The notes under the pieces are model-generated. The model had not been told where the DNA came from, searched no databases, and saw nothing but the letters and a program-made list of their open reading frames with translations. The position numbers and the translations under genes are program-made. From Ligula intestinalis (lineage: Eukaryota; Platyhelminthes; Cestoda; Diphyllobothriidea; Diphyllobothriidae), in assembly GCA_036362985.1 (NCBI GenBank), contig JAYGXS010000004.1:64634639-64698638 (forward strand): a stretch of 64,000 bases of DNA, given 5' to 3'. Positions 10,400 to 19,860 of the stretch are shown here, one piece after another (the first letter of the stretch is position 1; each line of letters opens with the position of its first letter).

Positions 10400-12504
10400 T
10401 TACGTTTTTCCGGGGCGTAAATTATTCCTGCTTTCTTGTACATATGAACGGTAACTTTTAGGTAGATGTTCATCCAGTTTCCGTTTAAACGCATCTGTGG
10501 AGTTCGCCATTACGACCATCTCGGGCAATCCGTTCCAGCCACCGATGACTCGTTGTGAGAACGACTGCTTGCGTACCTCTAGATGGGATAGGCTTCCCCA
10601 CAGTTTGAGAAGTCCCACGGAGGTTGGTCGAAGTGGCGAAGGCGAAGAAGTCATCAAACTTCAGGGCACACGCCCGATTCCACACGAGGCGATACGTCTA
10701 TATGAGGTCGCTGCGGATTTTTCTAGACTCAAAAGGGAAAACGTTAAGTGCTTCTCGTCTACATTCTTAAGATAAAGACTTTCGGCCCTACACTATTTTC
10801 GTTGCCGTTCGCTGAATTATTATCAGCATCTGGTTATCTTTGTGCATCCACGGTCGCCACGCCTGAACGCCATACTCCAGATGTGAGCGAATAAATGTTC
10901 CATAGATTTTGCCGAATATTTTTTTGTCTATGTCGACAAAAGTTCGCTTAATGGCAAACAGAACACTGTTTGCCCTCTTGGCAGCCCTAGCACACTGTAA
11001 AGACGACTTCGGGAATGGCACAATAGCCATACCCAGATCTTTTTGTTCATTGACGTTCGACAGGCACCTTCCATCGAGTACGTAGTTGTGTGAGTCATTC
11101 GTCGCGCTCACTTTCTTCGTCTTGAGCCGCAATGTGACACACTTCTTAAAGTTAAACCGTATTAACCATTTTTTGGACCATTCACCTAGGCGGTCAAGTC
11201 CTTCTTGCAGAGTTTGTTCATCATAAGCGTGTCTGATGGGTTGCCATATCTCAATATCATCTGCAACCAAGACTCCATTACTGAGCAGTCCATGCCTACA
11301 TTCGTCGACGTAGATAAGGAACAATAGTGACCAAAAAACGGAGCCCTGAGGCACTCCACTCGCAACTGGCACTGAAGAGGATTTTGCTTTTCCAACGCAC
11401 ACGTACTGCGATTGGCCTATGTGAAAATCTCCTACCCAATTTAGTAAATTGCCCCTTATCCCGGATTCGCCAACCTTGTAGACTAGCCGTTGGCAAGGGA
11501 CACTATCGAAGGCTATTTTAAGTCTTTGTAAACAACATCTACGGGGGTATTTTTGCCTAATGACTTAAACCACTGTTCTATCGCTTAAAGCATATTGGTC
11601 AGGCAGGAGTGGTTTCCTCGAAACCCGTGTTGGGCACCATCAAAGAAGTCTTTTTCTTCAAGGAACTTCATATTGGCCTTTTTGCTGATCCTTTCCATAA
11701 CTTATCAACAGATGCAAGTTAGGCTCACTGGTCGATAATTGTTCGCGCTGGTTCTGGATCCATCCTTGTGAAAAGGCTATATGTTCGCAACTTTTCGATC
11801 GGATGGATGGAGGCCTCGATCAAAGGACAACTGGATAATGTGCGTAAGCGGTCTGAAAAGTTCTGAAGCCAGCTCTTGCAGAACCTTTGCTGGTATTCTG
11901 TCTGGACCCGGAGACTAAGCTTCATTAAGCGCAAGAAGTTCATTCCTTACATCTTATTCTGTGAAACGGAGGTCCTCCATGATTCTGCCATTACTCTCTG
12001 CATGGAAGTCTGTTGTATCAAAATGCAGTTCCTCAGTGAAAACAGATGCAAAAAACTTGCTAAGGTGTTCTGCTTTTTCGAGATTGTCTATAATATCCTC
12101 ATTATTTTCACCTTTTAGTACTGCAACTGTGCCTTTTTTAGCCTGCTGTTGATGTAACTGTAGAATTCATGTGGCTTCGTTACGGCCCGCTCGATAATTT
12201 TCGCTTCGTAGTCTTTCGGCGCTTTTTGAATGTTTGATCTAACCGCGTTCCGCTTTTAGCGGAATTCTTCGTAGTGTGAAGGCTGGCGTTTTGATGCGTA
12301 CCTTCTCCAGAGTTTGATCTTGAGGTTTATTTGGCTCTTCAGATCTTGCGTTAACCAGGGGGGCCTGCTCGCTTTTTGTACTTTTCTCAGCGGACAGTTT
12401 TGATGCATAACTTCGCTTTTTAGATCCCTGACAATGTTCCAGTTGGCATCCGGACTACCGGTTAGAAGGTCATACCAATTTATTGCTGTTAGTTCATTTC
12501 TCAT
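10400..12504 (-). pseudogene. CR1-like reverse transcriptase, broken (copy A)
   Basis: Pieces in several minus-strand frames: 12504-12256 (region before the RT, PPWLTQDLKSQINLKIKLWRR), about 11950-11480 (fingers), 11402-10788 (SSVPVASGVPQGSV, LLFLIYVDE, the catalytic motif read as VADD, RLGEWSKKWLIRFN, and HLEYGVQAWRPW), and 10657-10400 (the typical C-terminal SQRVIGGWNGLPE and FKRKLDEHLPK). The two catalytic aspartates survive in VADD, but frameshifts at about 11480 and 10780 and elsewhere rule out a working protein. Copy B lacks this whole domain. Confidence 0.85.
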
Positions 12505-12529
12505 TGCGGTGTAATTTTCGCGCCTGCAG

Positions 12530-13260
12530 TCTAACCAATGCTCCGTATTTCTCGGTTGATTTGTGTTTGGCGCATATTCCTACAGGATCATGACATGATC
12601 ACTTTTTCCAGGAGGCGCGATTGACCTAATTTCGCTTGTATCAATCAGATCTTTCGATAATGCGAGGTCCAAACAGTTCGCTGTTTGTGCTTCTTTTATT
12701 CTCGTTGGTAATCCAACATTCTGCCCGAAAGAGGTCACCCGTCAGCTTTAAGAATCTGAAGCTAAAAGACTCATGTGAATCCTTAACTGATAGCTCATCC
12801 CAGTTAATCAGTGGGGCGTTGAAATCTCCAGTGATCAGCGCATTAACATTTTGAGCTAGTTCACGCATTGGTCCAAACAAGGTCTCGCCACCCACTGGAG
12901 ATTGATTTGGCGGTCTTCAGACAGTCATGAAATGTAAAGTGGGTGCGCCGCGCGTTTTCAGTTTAAGCCATAGCACTTCACAATCATGAGAGGAACTAAT
13001 GTTGCGTTCTGACGCAATGATGCCCTTCTTGACAAAGGCTGTTATTCCTCCTCCCCTCCTATGTATCCGTTCCCGACGAAAAACTTGGTACTCTCCGGGT
13101 ACAATTTCACCATCCATAACATCGGCCTATAGCCAGGTCTCTGCAATAGATATGACATCCGGCTGTAGGTCATATATACAAACTTTGAGCTTGTCAATCT
13201 TCTGAAGCAAACTCTGTGCGTTCGTATAAAGAAAGTTCAGCTTCGCCGGCATAGAGTTCT
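12530..13260 (-). pseudogene. CR1-like endonuclease domain, broken (copy A)
   Basis: Frames 13117-12917 and 12895-12641 correspond to the intact endonuclease frame of copy B at 16442-15657. They carry RRGGGITAFVKKGI, LWLKLKTRGAPTLHFMTV, then ITGDFNAPLINWDE with the catalytic GDFNA motif. A shift near 12900 and further damage separate the pieces. The domain cuts target DNA to start insertion. Confidence 0.8.
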
Positions 13261-14500
13261 AAGCGATTTGTGGGTCGTGGGAGCCGGAAGGTCTCTGCGA
13301 ATTAGCTACTTTATAGCCTGGGTTTTGGTCTGCTTTGTGTCTGTAAAACTCAGCGTTATTGACTGTCTCCAGAGGGATGAACTCTGGGTGGTGATGATTT
13401 CCTCGTTCATTATTCGCAGTTTCCCCTCGCCCGTATTGGATCTCCTGTGGAGTTCGGTTTTTAGTGCCCTCCACTTCTTCCTCTCGGCCGACGAGTACTT
13501 CCGCTGAAAAAAAAACCGTTGAGTACTTGTTCCGTAGTTGCGATTTCCTGTTCAACAGTAGCTTTGCTTGTTCTTCGTGCTTGAGTATAAATTTAATTGG
13601 TCTGGGTTGACCCGAGTCTATATATGGACCCTTCTTCAGGCCCATCCTAAATGCTTTTAGGACGGGGATCACCATTTCTTCATTTTCATGTGGGAGATGT
13701 TTAATGTTACCGTGGAATAATTCCATATCATGTTCAATTATATTCTTTGGGGTCTCCGAAGAAGATTCAGGCATGCCTTGTATGACGATGCACTGGCTGC
13801 GATTAAATAACGGGCTATGAGGTTTATAAGTGGACCCTACCGACGTGTGGGTATCCTCGACATGGGCTGTGAGATCCCTAAGCTCCTGCATTTGATTATT
13901 GGGAGGACCCGACAGCTCTTCTTTTGTGCCAAGGCCACCTTTTTGTGTGGCAGTGGGTGGCGTCTTGGGCTTTTTGGGAGACGCAACCAGACTAGTTCTT
14001 ACTGGTATCTTAGACACCGCCTGCTTAGTTTTTGGGAATGTGTTAAGCATGACACCCCTTGAGTAAGCAAAATGTTCAATCCTTTCATCGTAGTCTGCTA
14101 GTCTAGTGGCGACACCGTCTGCCTGTTAGTCCAACGTACAGGGTTCGACTCCCGGGTCTTCTACGTTTTCATGGATTTCCGACTCTTCGACAAGATCGAG
14201 TTCCACTACTGGTCTGCTGTAGTTTGCCTATGGAGTATGGAAACCTCTGTTTTTTCGTCTCGGCCCTTTCTCGGCTTTTAGTCGTCTCCGACATCGAGCC
14301 ATACGTTAGAATATGCATAAGTGACTTCAGTTCTTCTTATTCCAATAAAAGGCAAACCATATTCTTCTGCATGACGGAAAATGCTTTGGAAAGTTCCATG
14401 TCTGATATGCCACCTCGTTCTTCGTACTTTGTGTCCATTGAGGTCCGAGGACTTCTAGGCCTTTTAGCAGGGCGCGATTACGTTGCGCCAACCATGCGGT
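13259..14500 (-). pseudogene. CR1-like ORF1, broken (copy A)
   Basis: The frame 14050-13259 (263 residues) has a Pro/Lys/Thr-rich start, then QCIVIQGMPESSSETPKN, a RRM-like core seen in ORF1 proteins of jockey/CR1 elements, followed by VLKAFRMG, RPIKFILKHEEQAKLLL and a charged tail. A damaged N-terminal part with stops follows on the 5' side (14500-14060) and is better preserved in copy B. ORF1 proteins of this group bind element RNA. The last codons reach into the endonuclease region as in copy B. Confidence 0.75.
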
Positions 14501-14557
14501 TTCTATCCTGGAAATTGCGATTTGGGCTTATATCCTGAATTAAATCAGTGAAAACCG

Positions 14558-14635
14558 TGCGCCCTCGTAGTCTTACGGTAACGACCGATGCCCGCGAACC
14601 ACAGGTTTTAGGTTCAAATCCCAATCTTGGCAGAC
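14558..14635 (+). repeat. tRNA-like segment in the CR1 leader, copy A (antisense to ORF1)
   Basis: The plus strand here looks like a tRNA body: acceptor-side GCGCCCTCGTAGTC, a D-arm-like GGTAACGACC and a clear pol III B box GGTTCAAATCC at 14611-14621, ending in CTTGGCAG. The same segment is at 18472-18546 in copy B. It is not a functional tRNA gene because arms mismatch and no anticodon loop is convincing. It is more likely a SINE or tRNA relic captured in the retroelement leader. Confidence 0.5.
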
Positions 14636-14990
14636 TTTTTACACGTTGCGCTGTACGTTTAGTTTTGCTTCTCATCATAGATCCAAGTAAAGTTAAACAA
14701 TATTAAAGCTCTATGCAATATGTGTAAAGCGATTAACTTTATGGAAAGGATATTGGAACGACTCAGCAATTTGTAGATAGCTGGAAGTTGTGAAAATTGT
14801 TGACGGAAGGCGGTCACGGAGATGTTGCTCATTTTGACTAGTGCCTGCCGCGGCTCTTGATGCTGGGGATGTTGTGAAAACGAATCAAATAGCTAATAAC
14901 GAGTGTCCGCAAGAGTGCTAACTAGTCCAAAATACTGAAATCCCGAAAATATTATTTCCCACGAAGGACAAGAAATTTGAACCACAATTA

Positions 14991-15562
14991 ATGATTATCT
15001 TAAACTACGTTTCCGCATCCGCGAGTTTTTTCCTGTGGATTATGGATAACATAAACTCGCAAAGATTTGTCCGGGAAACTTGATGTCCGATGGAGCAGGA
15101 TGCAAGCAGTTGGGCAATCTTCAGAAGGCTATATATTTTATTGACATTTTAAGTTATGCTTCGCAAGTCCATGTGTTATATTAACTAAAACGCAATGGCT
15201 ACGTTTGCATAGCCCGATATTTTCCTGTGGTTGACATCTGATGTCTGAGATTTACTGCGAATTCAATCTACCAAAGTTTATGGTACATTTTTGTTTGATC
15301 TAGTTTCCGTTAATAAATAATTTTGAAATATGGTAGTTAGAAGATGTAAATTTTACATAAACTCCATAGTTGTGTCGCAATTCTGTTGTAGACTAGTGAT
15401 TTTAGAGCAAAGTCTTAACGCAAACAATTCAAAGAAAGATCTCGATTGGAAAAATATAAAAAGGTTCTTTCACTGGAATCATAAATAGTATTCATGTTTT
15501 GTGGGAAGTTAAAAAACGGGCAAACTTCCCAAATTGTAGTAAGTCTTATAAGTCTTATAAGA
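14991..15562. other. AT-rich spacer between CR1-like copies
   Basis: No gene is recognised. A short direct repeat (AAGTCTTATAAGTCTTATAAG at about 15540-15560) abuts the point where CR1-like copy B begins, so it may mark the rearrangement junction that removed the RT of copy B. Confidence 0.45.
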
Positions 15563-15656
15563 TCCCTGTTCCAGTTGGCATCCGGAATACCGGTTAGAAG
15601 GTCATACCAATTTATTGCTGTTAGTTCATTTATCATTGCGGTGTCATTTCATGCCA

Positions 15657-16442
15657 TTAGTCTAACCGAACCTCCGTATTTCTCGGTTGATTGGTGTTTG
15701 AAGCATATTCGCACAGGATCATGACATGATCACTGTTTCCAGAGGGCGTGATTGACTTAATTTCGCTTGTATTAATCGGGTCTGTCGCTAATACGAAGTC
15801 CGAACAGTTCGCTGTTTGTGCTTCTTTTATTCTCGTTTGGAATCCAACAATCTGCACGAGAGAGAGGTCTCCCGTCAGCTTTAAGAATCTGGAGCTAAAA
15901 GACTCATGAGAACCCTTAACTGATAGCTCATCCCAGTAAATCAGCGGGGCGTTAAAATCTCCAGTGATCAGCGAATTTTCATTTTGAGCCAGTTCACGCA
16001 TTAGTCCAAACAAGGTCTCGCCACTCTCTGGAGATTGATTTGGCGGTCTATAGACAGTCATGAAATGTAAAGTGGATGCACCACGCGTTTTCAGTTTAAA
16101 CCATAGCGCTTCACAATCATGAGAGGAACCAAATTTGCGTTCGGACGCAATGATGCCCTTCTTGACAAACACTGTTATTCCTCCTCCCCTCCTATGCATC
16201 CGGCCCCCACAAAAACATTGGACCTCTCCGGGTACAATTTCGGCATGCATGACGTCGGCCTGCAGCCAGGTCTCTGTAATGGATATGACATCCGGCTGTA
16301 GGTCAGCTATACAAAATTTGAGCTCGTCAATCTTCTGAAGCAAACTCTGTGAGTTCGCATAAAGGAAGCGCAGCTTCGCCGGCATAAAGTTCTGAGCGAT
16401 TTGTGGGTCGAGGGCGCCGGAAGGTCTCTGCGAATTAGCCAC
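15657..16442 (-). CDS. CR1-like endonuclease domain, open frame (copy B)
   Basis: An uninterrupted 261-residue minus-strand frame covers the whole apurinic-type endonuclease. It has LRFLYANSQSLLQKIDELKF, ISITETW (catalytic Glu), RRGGGITVFVKKGI, TVYRPPNQSPESG, ITGDFNAP (catalytic Asp/Asn) and PSGNSDHVMIL (catalytic Asp/His). All expected catalytic residues are visible. In the intact element this domain is the N-terminal part of a longer protein with RT. Here the RT is gone and the frame ends near the truncation, so it is a leftover of a dead element even though it is open. Copy A's homologue is frameshifted. Confidence 0.8.
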   Translation of the reverse strand: MANSQRPSGALDPQIAQNFMPAKLRFLYANSQSLLQKIDELKFCIADLQPDVISITETWLQADVMHAEIVPGEVQCFCGGRMHRRGGGITVFVKKGIIASERKFGSSHDCEALWFKLKTRGASTLHFMTVYRPPNQSPESGETLFGLMRELAQNENSLITGDFNAPLIYWDELSVKGSHESFSSRFLKLTGDLSLVQIVGFQTRIKEAQTANCSDFVLATDPINTSEIKSITPSGNSDHVMILCEYASNTNQPRNTEVRLD

Positions 16443-17180
16443 TTTTTGCCTGAGTTTTAATCTCTTTTGTCAGTAAAACTCAGCGTTATTGGCTGTCTAC
16501 AGAAAAATGACCTATGGCGATGATGATCTCCTCATTCAATATTCGCAGTTTTTCTCTCGCCCGCATTAGATCTCCTGTGTAGTTCAGTTGGCAGTGCCCT
16601 TTATTTTTCCCTCTCGGCCACCGAGTACTCCCGCTGAAAAAAAACAGTTATGTACTTGTTCCGTAGTTGCGATTTCCTGTTCAACAGTAGCTTCGCTTGT
16701 TATTCTTGCTTGAGTGTAAATTTTATTGGTCTGGGTTGACCGGAGCCCGTATATGGACCCTTCTTCAGGCCCATCCTAAATACTTTTAGGACTGGGGCCA
16801 CCATTTCTTCGTTTTTATTCAGGAGAAGTTTAATATATCCACGAAATAAATCCATACCATGGTCAATTCTATTCTTTGGGGTCTCCGAAGAAGATTCAGG
16901 CATGCCTTGTATGACGATGCACTGGCTGCGATCAAATAACGAGCTATTAGGTTTATTATCGACGTGTGGGCATCCTCAACTTGGGCTGCGAGATTCCTAA
17001 GCTCCGGCATTTGATAATTGGGCAAACCCGACAGCTCCTCTTTTGTGCCAAGGCCACCTTTTTGTGTGGTAGTCGGTGGCGTCTTGGGCTTTTTGGGAGA
17101 CGCAACCAGACTAGTTCTTACCGGTATCTTAGACACCACCTGCTTGGTTTTTGGGATTGTTTTAAGCACGACACCCCTTG
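16443..17180 (-). pseudogene. CR1-like ORF1 C-terminal part, broken (copy B)
   Basis: Frames 17196-16819 and 16903-16700 match copy A ORF1. They carry VSKIPVRTSLVASPKKPK, then MPESSSETPKNRIDHGMDL, VLKVFRMG and RPIKFTLKQE. A frameshift lies near 16850-16900, and a second block with short stops runs to the endonuclease. The 5' side is separated from the ORF1 start by the insertion at 17181-17915. Confidence 0.75.
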
Positions 17181-17915
17181 AGCGCTCTACATCCAAATAA
17201 ACGCTCTAAATCCAAACACTAAAATGCTATAAATATATACTATCAGTAATTTTGAAGTAATATTATTATAAGTATTTAACCAAATGCGTTAAGACATTGC
17301 CTAGCTCTGACGTCTCTGTGCACTATGCGAACTGAGCTGATCGCCTCTGAGGTCGCATCTACCGCACCTATGGTCCTAGGCTATGCGGCCCTGTCACGCC
17401 CTTTCTCGTATCGACCGACTGCTGACGACGTGGCGGGCTCCTCTGCTCCTGACACAGCAAACGCGTATCATGGTCACATCTCCGGTTCTTCGGGACGTTC
17501 TCGTGACTCCGAGGTCTCCTCCTAGTATGGTCCTTCGGATGTAGATATCACTCGCCATGGACGCCATGGCTGCCGTCAACATTCACAGAAGCATCATGCC
17601 CCTATCATTCACATACTTCCCCCATGAGCGACAATTTTTCTCCTAAAAGCCACAAATTACATTCCATTTTGAATTATGAGCCAGCCTTAGGATTTTTTCA
17701 CTGTCTGCTCTTCTTCCTCAGTTACACTGTTGGCTCGTGTAAACTGAGTGTGAGTGTATTACTTGAAACAAACAAGAAGTCGTCTGAAATTATGTCAACG
17801 AATTTTTTGAAATATTCCGCCATGCCGATGCATTTCCGAAATCCTAAGTACCATTAGGGAGTTCAAAGGCGTTTGCCTATACTTCCTTTAATAAATTTGA
17901 CTTGACTTGACTGAG
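17181..17915 (+). mobile_element. Nested insertion in CR1-like ORF1
   Basis: Copy A reads straight through this point (CCCCTTGAG followed by CAAAATGTTC), whereas copy B carries about 735 extra bases. The insert ends on the plus strand with AATAAATTTGACTTGACTTGAC, a short TTGAC-type tandem tail such as non-LTR elements use, and TGAG may be a short target duplication. The middle (17280-17640) is GC-richer. I find no recognisable domain, so it is probably a 5'-truncated LINE 3' end or a SINE. Confidence 0.6.
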
Positions 17916-18375
17916 TCAGCAAAATGTTCAGTCCCTTCATCGTGGTCTGCTAGTCTAGTGGCGACACCGTCTGCCTGTTGGCCCAACGTACAAGGTTTGA
18001 CTCCCGGGTCTTCTACATTTTCGTGGATTTCTGACTCTTCGACTAGGTCGAGTTCCACTACTGGTTCTGCTGTAATTTGCTTATGGAGTATGGAAACCTC
18101 CTCTGTTTTCTTCATCTTAGCCTTTTCTCGGCTTCCAGTCGTCTCCGACATCGAGCCATCAGTAAGAATATGCAAAAGTGACTTCAGTTCCGCTAATTCC
18201 GTTTTAAGGCACACCATATCCTTCTGCATGCCGAAAAATGCTTTGGAAAGTTCCATGTCTGATATGCCGCCTCGGTCTTCGTACTTTGTGTCTATTGAGC
18301 TCCGAGGACTTCTAGGCCTTTTAGCAGGGCTTGATTTCTTTGCGCCAAACATGCGGTTTCCACCCTCGAAATTGC
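17916..18375 (-). pseudogene. CR1-like ORF1 N-terminal part (copy B)
   Basis: An open minus-strand frame begins near 18355 with MFGAKKSSPAKRPRSPRSS, a basic N-terminus. It continues with a predicted coiled coil (MELSKAFFGMQKDMVCLKTE, AELKSLLHIL) and an acidic tail (VELDLVEESEIHENVED). Basic start plus coiled coil is typical for ORF1 proteins that trimerise and bind RNA. The frame runs back through the assembly gap as an artefact, and ORF1 is cut from its C-terminal half by the insertion at 17181-17915. Confidence 0.7.
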
Positions 18376-18382
18376 GATTTGG

Positions 18383-18486
18383 TCTTAGATCCTGAATTAA
18401 ATCAGTTGAAACCGTGCGCTCTCGTGGTCNNNNNNNNNNTCTTAGATCCTGAATTAAATCAGTTGAAACCGTGCGCTCTCGTGGTC
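18383..18486. other. Assembly gap flanked by an exact 47-base duplication
   Basis: Ten N bases at 18430-18439 separate two identical 47-base stretches (18383-18429 and 18440-18486). Copy A has this sequence once. The likely cause is two contig ends overlapping across an artificially sized gap, so the duplication should not be read as biology. Confidence 0.9.
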
Positions 18487-18546
18487 TTATGGTAACGACC
18501 GATGCTCGCAAACTACGGGTTTTGGGTTCAAATTCCACTCACGGCA
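18472..18546 (+). repeat. tRNA-like segment in the CR1 leader, copy B (antisense to ORF1)
   Basis: Same segment as at 14558-14635: CTCTCGTGGTCTTATGGTAA as a D-arm side, B box GGTTCAAATTC at 18525-18535, ending CTCACGGCA. Antisense translation of this region gives peptides like FEPKT, which tRNA-derived repeats typically produce. It lies upstream of ORF1 on the element's own strand. Confidence 0.5.
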
Positions 18547-18895
18547 AACTTTTTACACGTTACGCAGTACGTTTAGTTTTGTTTCCCATCATAGATCGAA
18601 GTAAAATTAAACGATATTTAAGCTCAATGCAATATGTTTAAAGCAATAAACTGTATGGAAAGGATATTTGAACGACTCAGCCGTTTGTAGATAGCTGGAA
18701 TTCCTGAGAATTGTTGACGGAAGGCGGTTACAGAGATGGTGGTCATTTTGACTAGTGCCTGTCGTGGCTTCTGAGGCTGGGGATGTTGTGAAAGCGAATC
18801 CAATAGCTAATAACGAATTCCGCCAGAGTTCTAGCTGGTCCGAAATCCCGAAATCCCGAAAATAGTATTTCCTACGTAGGACGAGAAATTTGAGC

Positions 18896-19860
18896 GAGAT
18901 CAGGTGAAGGAACGTCTCAACAGCGTCTTCGCCGACATCCAATTTTCGGTGGAGGAGAAAGAGAACAACCAGCTGGCCTTTCTTGATGCCCTCGTCTGTC
19001 GCAAAGATTGTGGTGGTCTAAAGACTAAAGTATTGGGGAAAGCAAGAAAACACGATGCAAGTAGTGAATTACAAAAGCAACCACCCAATCAGCCAGAAAC
19101 ACAGTTGCGTTAGTACCCCCTATCGGCGTGTTGAGACGCACTGCAGCGAACTAAAAGATAAAGTTGCTGAGGTACAATACCTTGTAGGCGTATTCAGAAA
19201 AAATTGCTGCCCGCGCAACTTCGTCAACCGGTGCCTACGCAAACGACATGGCCAACAAAGTCGCACCGACTCCAAAATTTGACGAGCGATCTCGTACGTC
19301 AAAAACTTCTCGGAGGCTGTCAGCCGCCTTCTCGCACCACTTGAATTTGGAGTCGCACACAGGCCGGAAGCAACCATAAGGCGTCAGCTAATACCACCGA
19401 AAGATCCACTGCCAAGGCAAGAAATATCTGGAGTCATCTACAGGATCTGGTGCAGTTGCGTTCAAAACAACTAGGTCGGAGAAACTGGCAGGCTTCTCAA
19501 GACGCGAATTGCCGAATACGCAGCAACAGTGCGGCGAACTGATCCCAATCCTCAAGTTGCGCTTTATTCGGCACGACCCGGCCACACGTTCAAATTTGCT
19601 GAAGCCAAAATTATCGCAAGAAGTGACATTTGGGTGAGCCGAGAATTACCTAGGTCATGGTTCACAAGCCCCCAACTCATCAACAAGTGCAACAATTTTA
19701 CTAATCCATGTTTGGTGCTGAGACTAAATTTTGCCAAGGCAAGTCACCGCTCGGGGGACGGACATGCCACCGCTTAATCTTATACCAGTACCGGAGGGCC
19801 AGATGACCGGGCAATCACCATGCCCGAGTCCACCAGGCGTGACGAAAGGTCAGCAGGTCA
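18896..19860 (+). pseudogene. Penelope-like element fragment (RT end to GIY-YIG and tail)
   Basis: Starts abruptly within the RT thumb at a point equal to about 24987 of the long copy: KERLNSVFADIQF, NNQLAFLDALVCRKDCGGLK. It then runs with frame breaks to the GIY-YIG region (GVIYRIWCSC, TRIAEYAATVRR) and the tail (SWFTSPQLINKCNNF, LNFAKASHRS, 19529-19777). Compared with the long copy it carries a small deletion at the very start (GATCAGGTGAAGGAACG) and several stops. It breaks off before the hammerhead region. Same subfamily as 23560-26095. Confidence 0.8.

Larger units (their letters stand above)
10237..14990 (-). mobile_element. CR1-like non-LTR retrotransposon, copy A
   Basis: On the minus strand this holds a 5' leader (about 14990-14500), ORF1 (about 14500-13259), endonuclease (about 13260-12640) and reverse transcriptase with C-terminal domain (about 12520-10400). 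The same order and sequence recur in copy B (15563-18895) for leader, ORF1 and endonuclease, which fixes the left boundary of the leader near 14990. Frames are split by several shifts and stops, so the copy is dead. The jockey/CR1 group is suggested by an ORF1 with an RNA-binding-like core, a GDFNAP endonuclease motif, and RT motifs GVPQGSV and VADD. Confidence 0.85.
15563..18895 (-). mobile_element. CR1-like non-LTR retrotransposon, copy B (3' part lost)
   Basis: Collinear with copy A from the leader (18895) through ORF1 and endonuclease, but stops at 15563, inside the segment between endonuclease and RT. The minus-strand 3' half is therefore missing, which is not the usual 5' truncation of LINEs and points to deletion or recombination. 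It is interrupted by a foreign 735-base insertion (17181-17915) and by a 10-base assembly gap (18430-18439). Its left neighbour (18896) is a PLE fragment. Confidence 0.85.
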
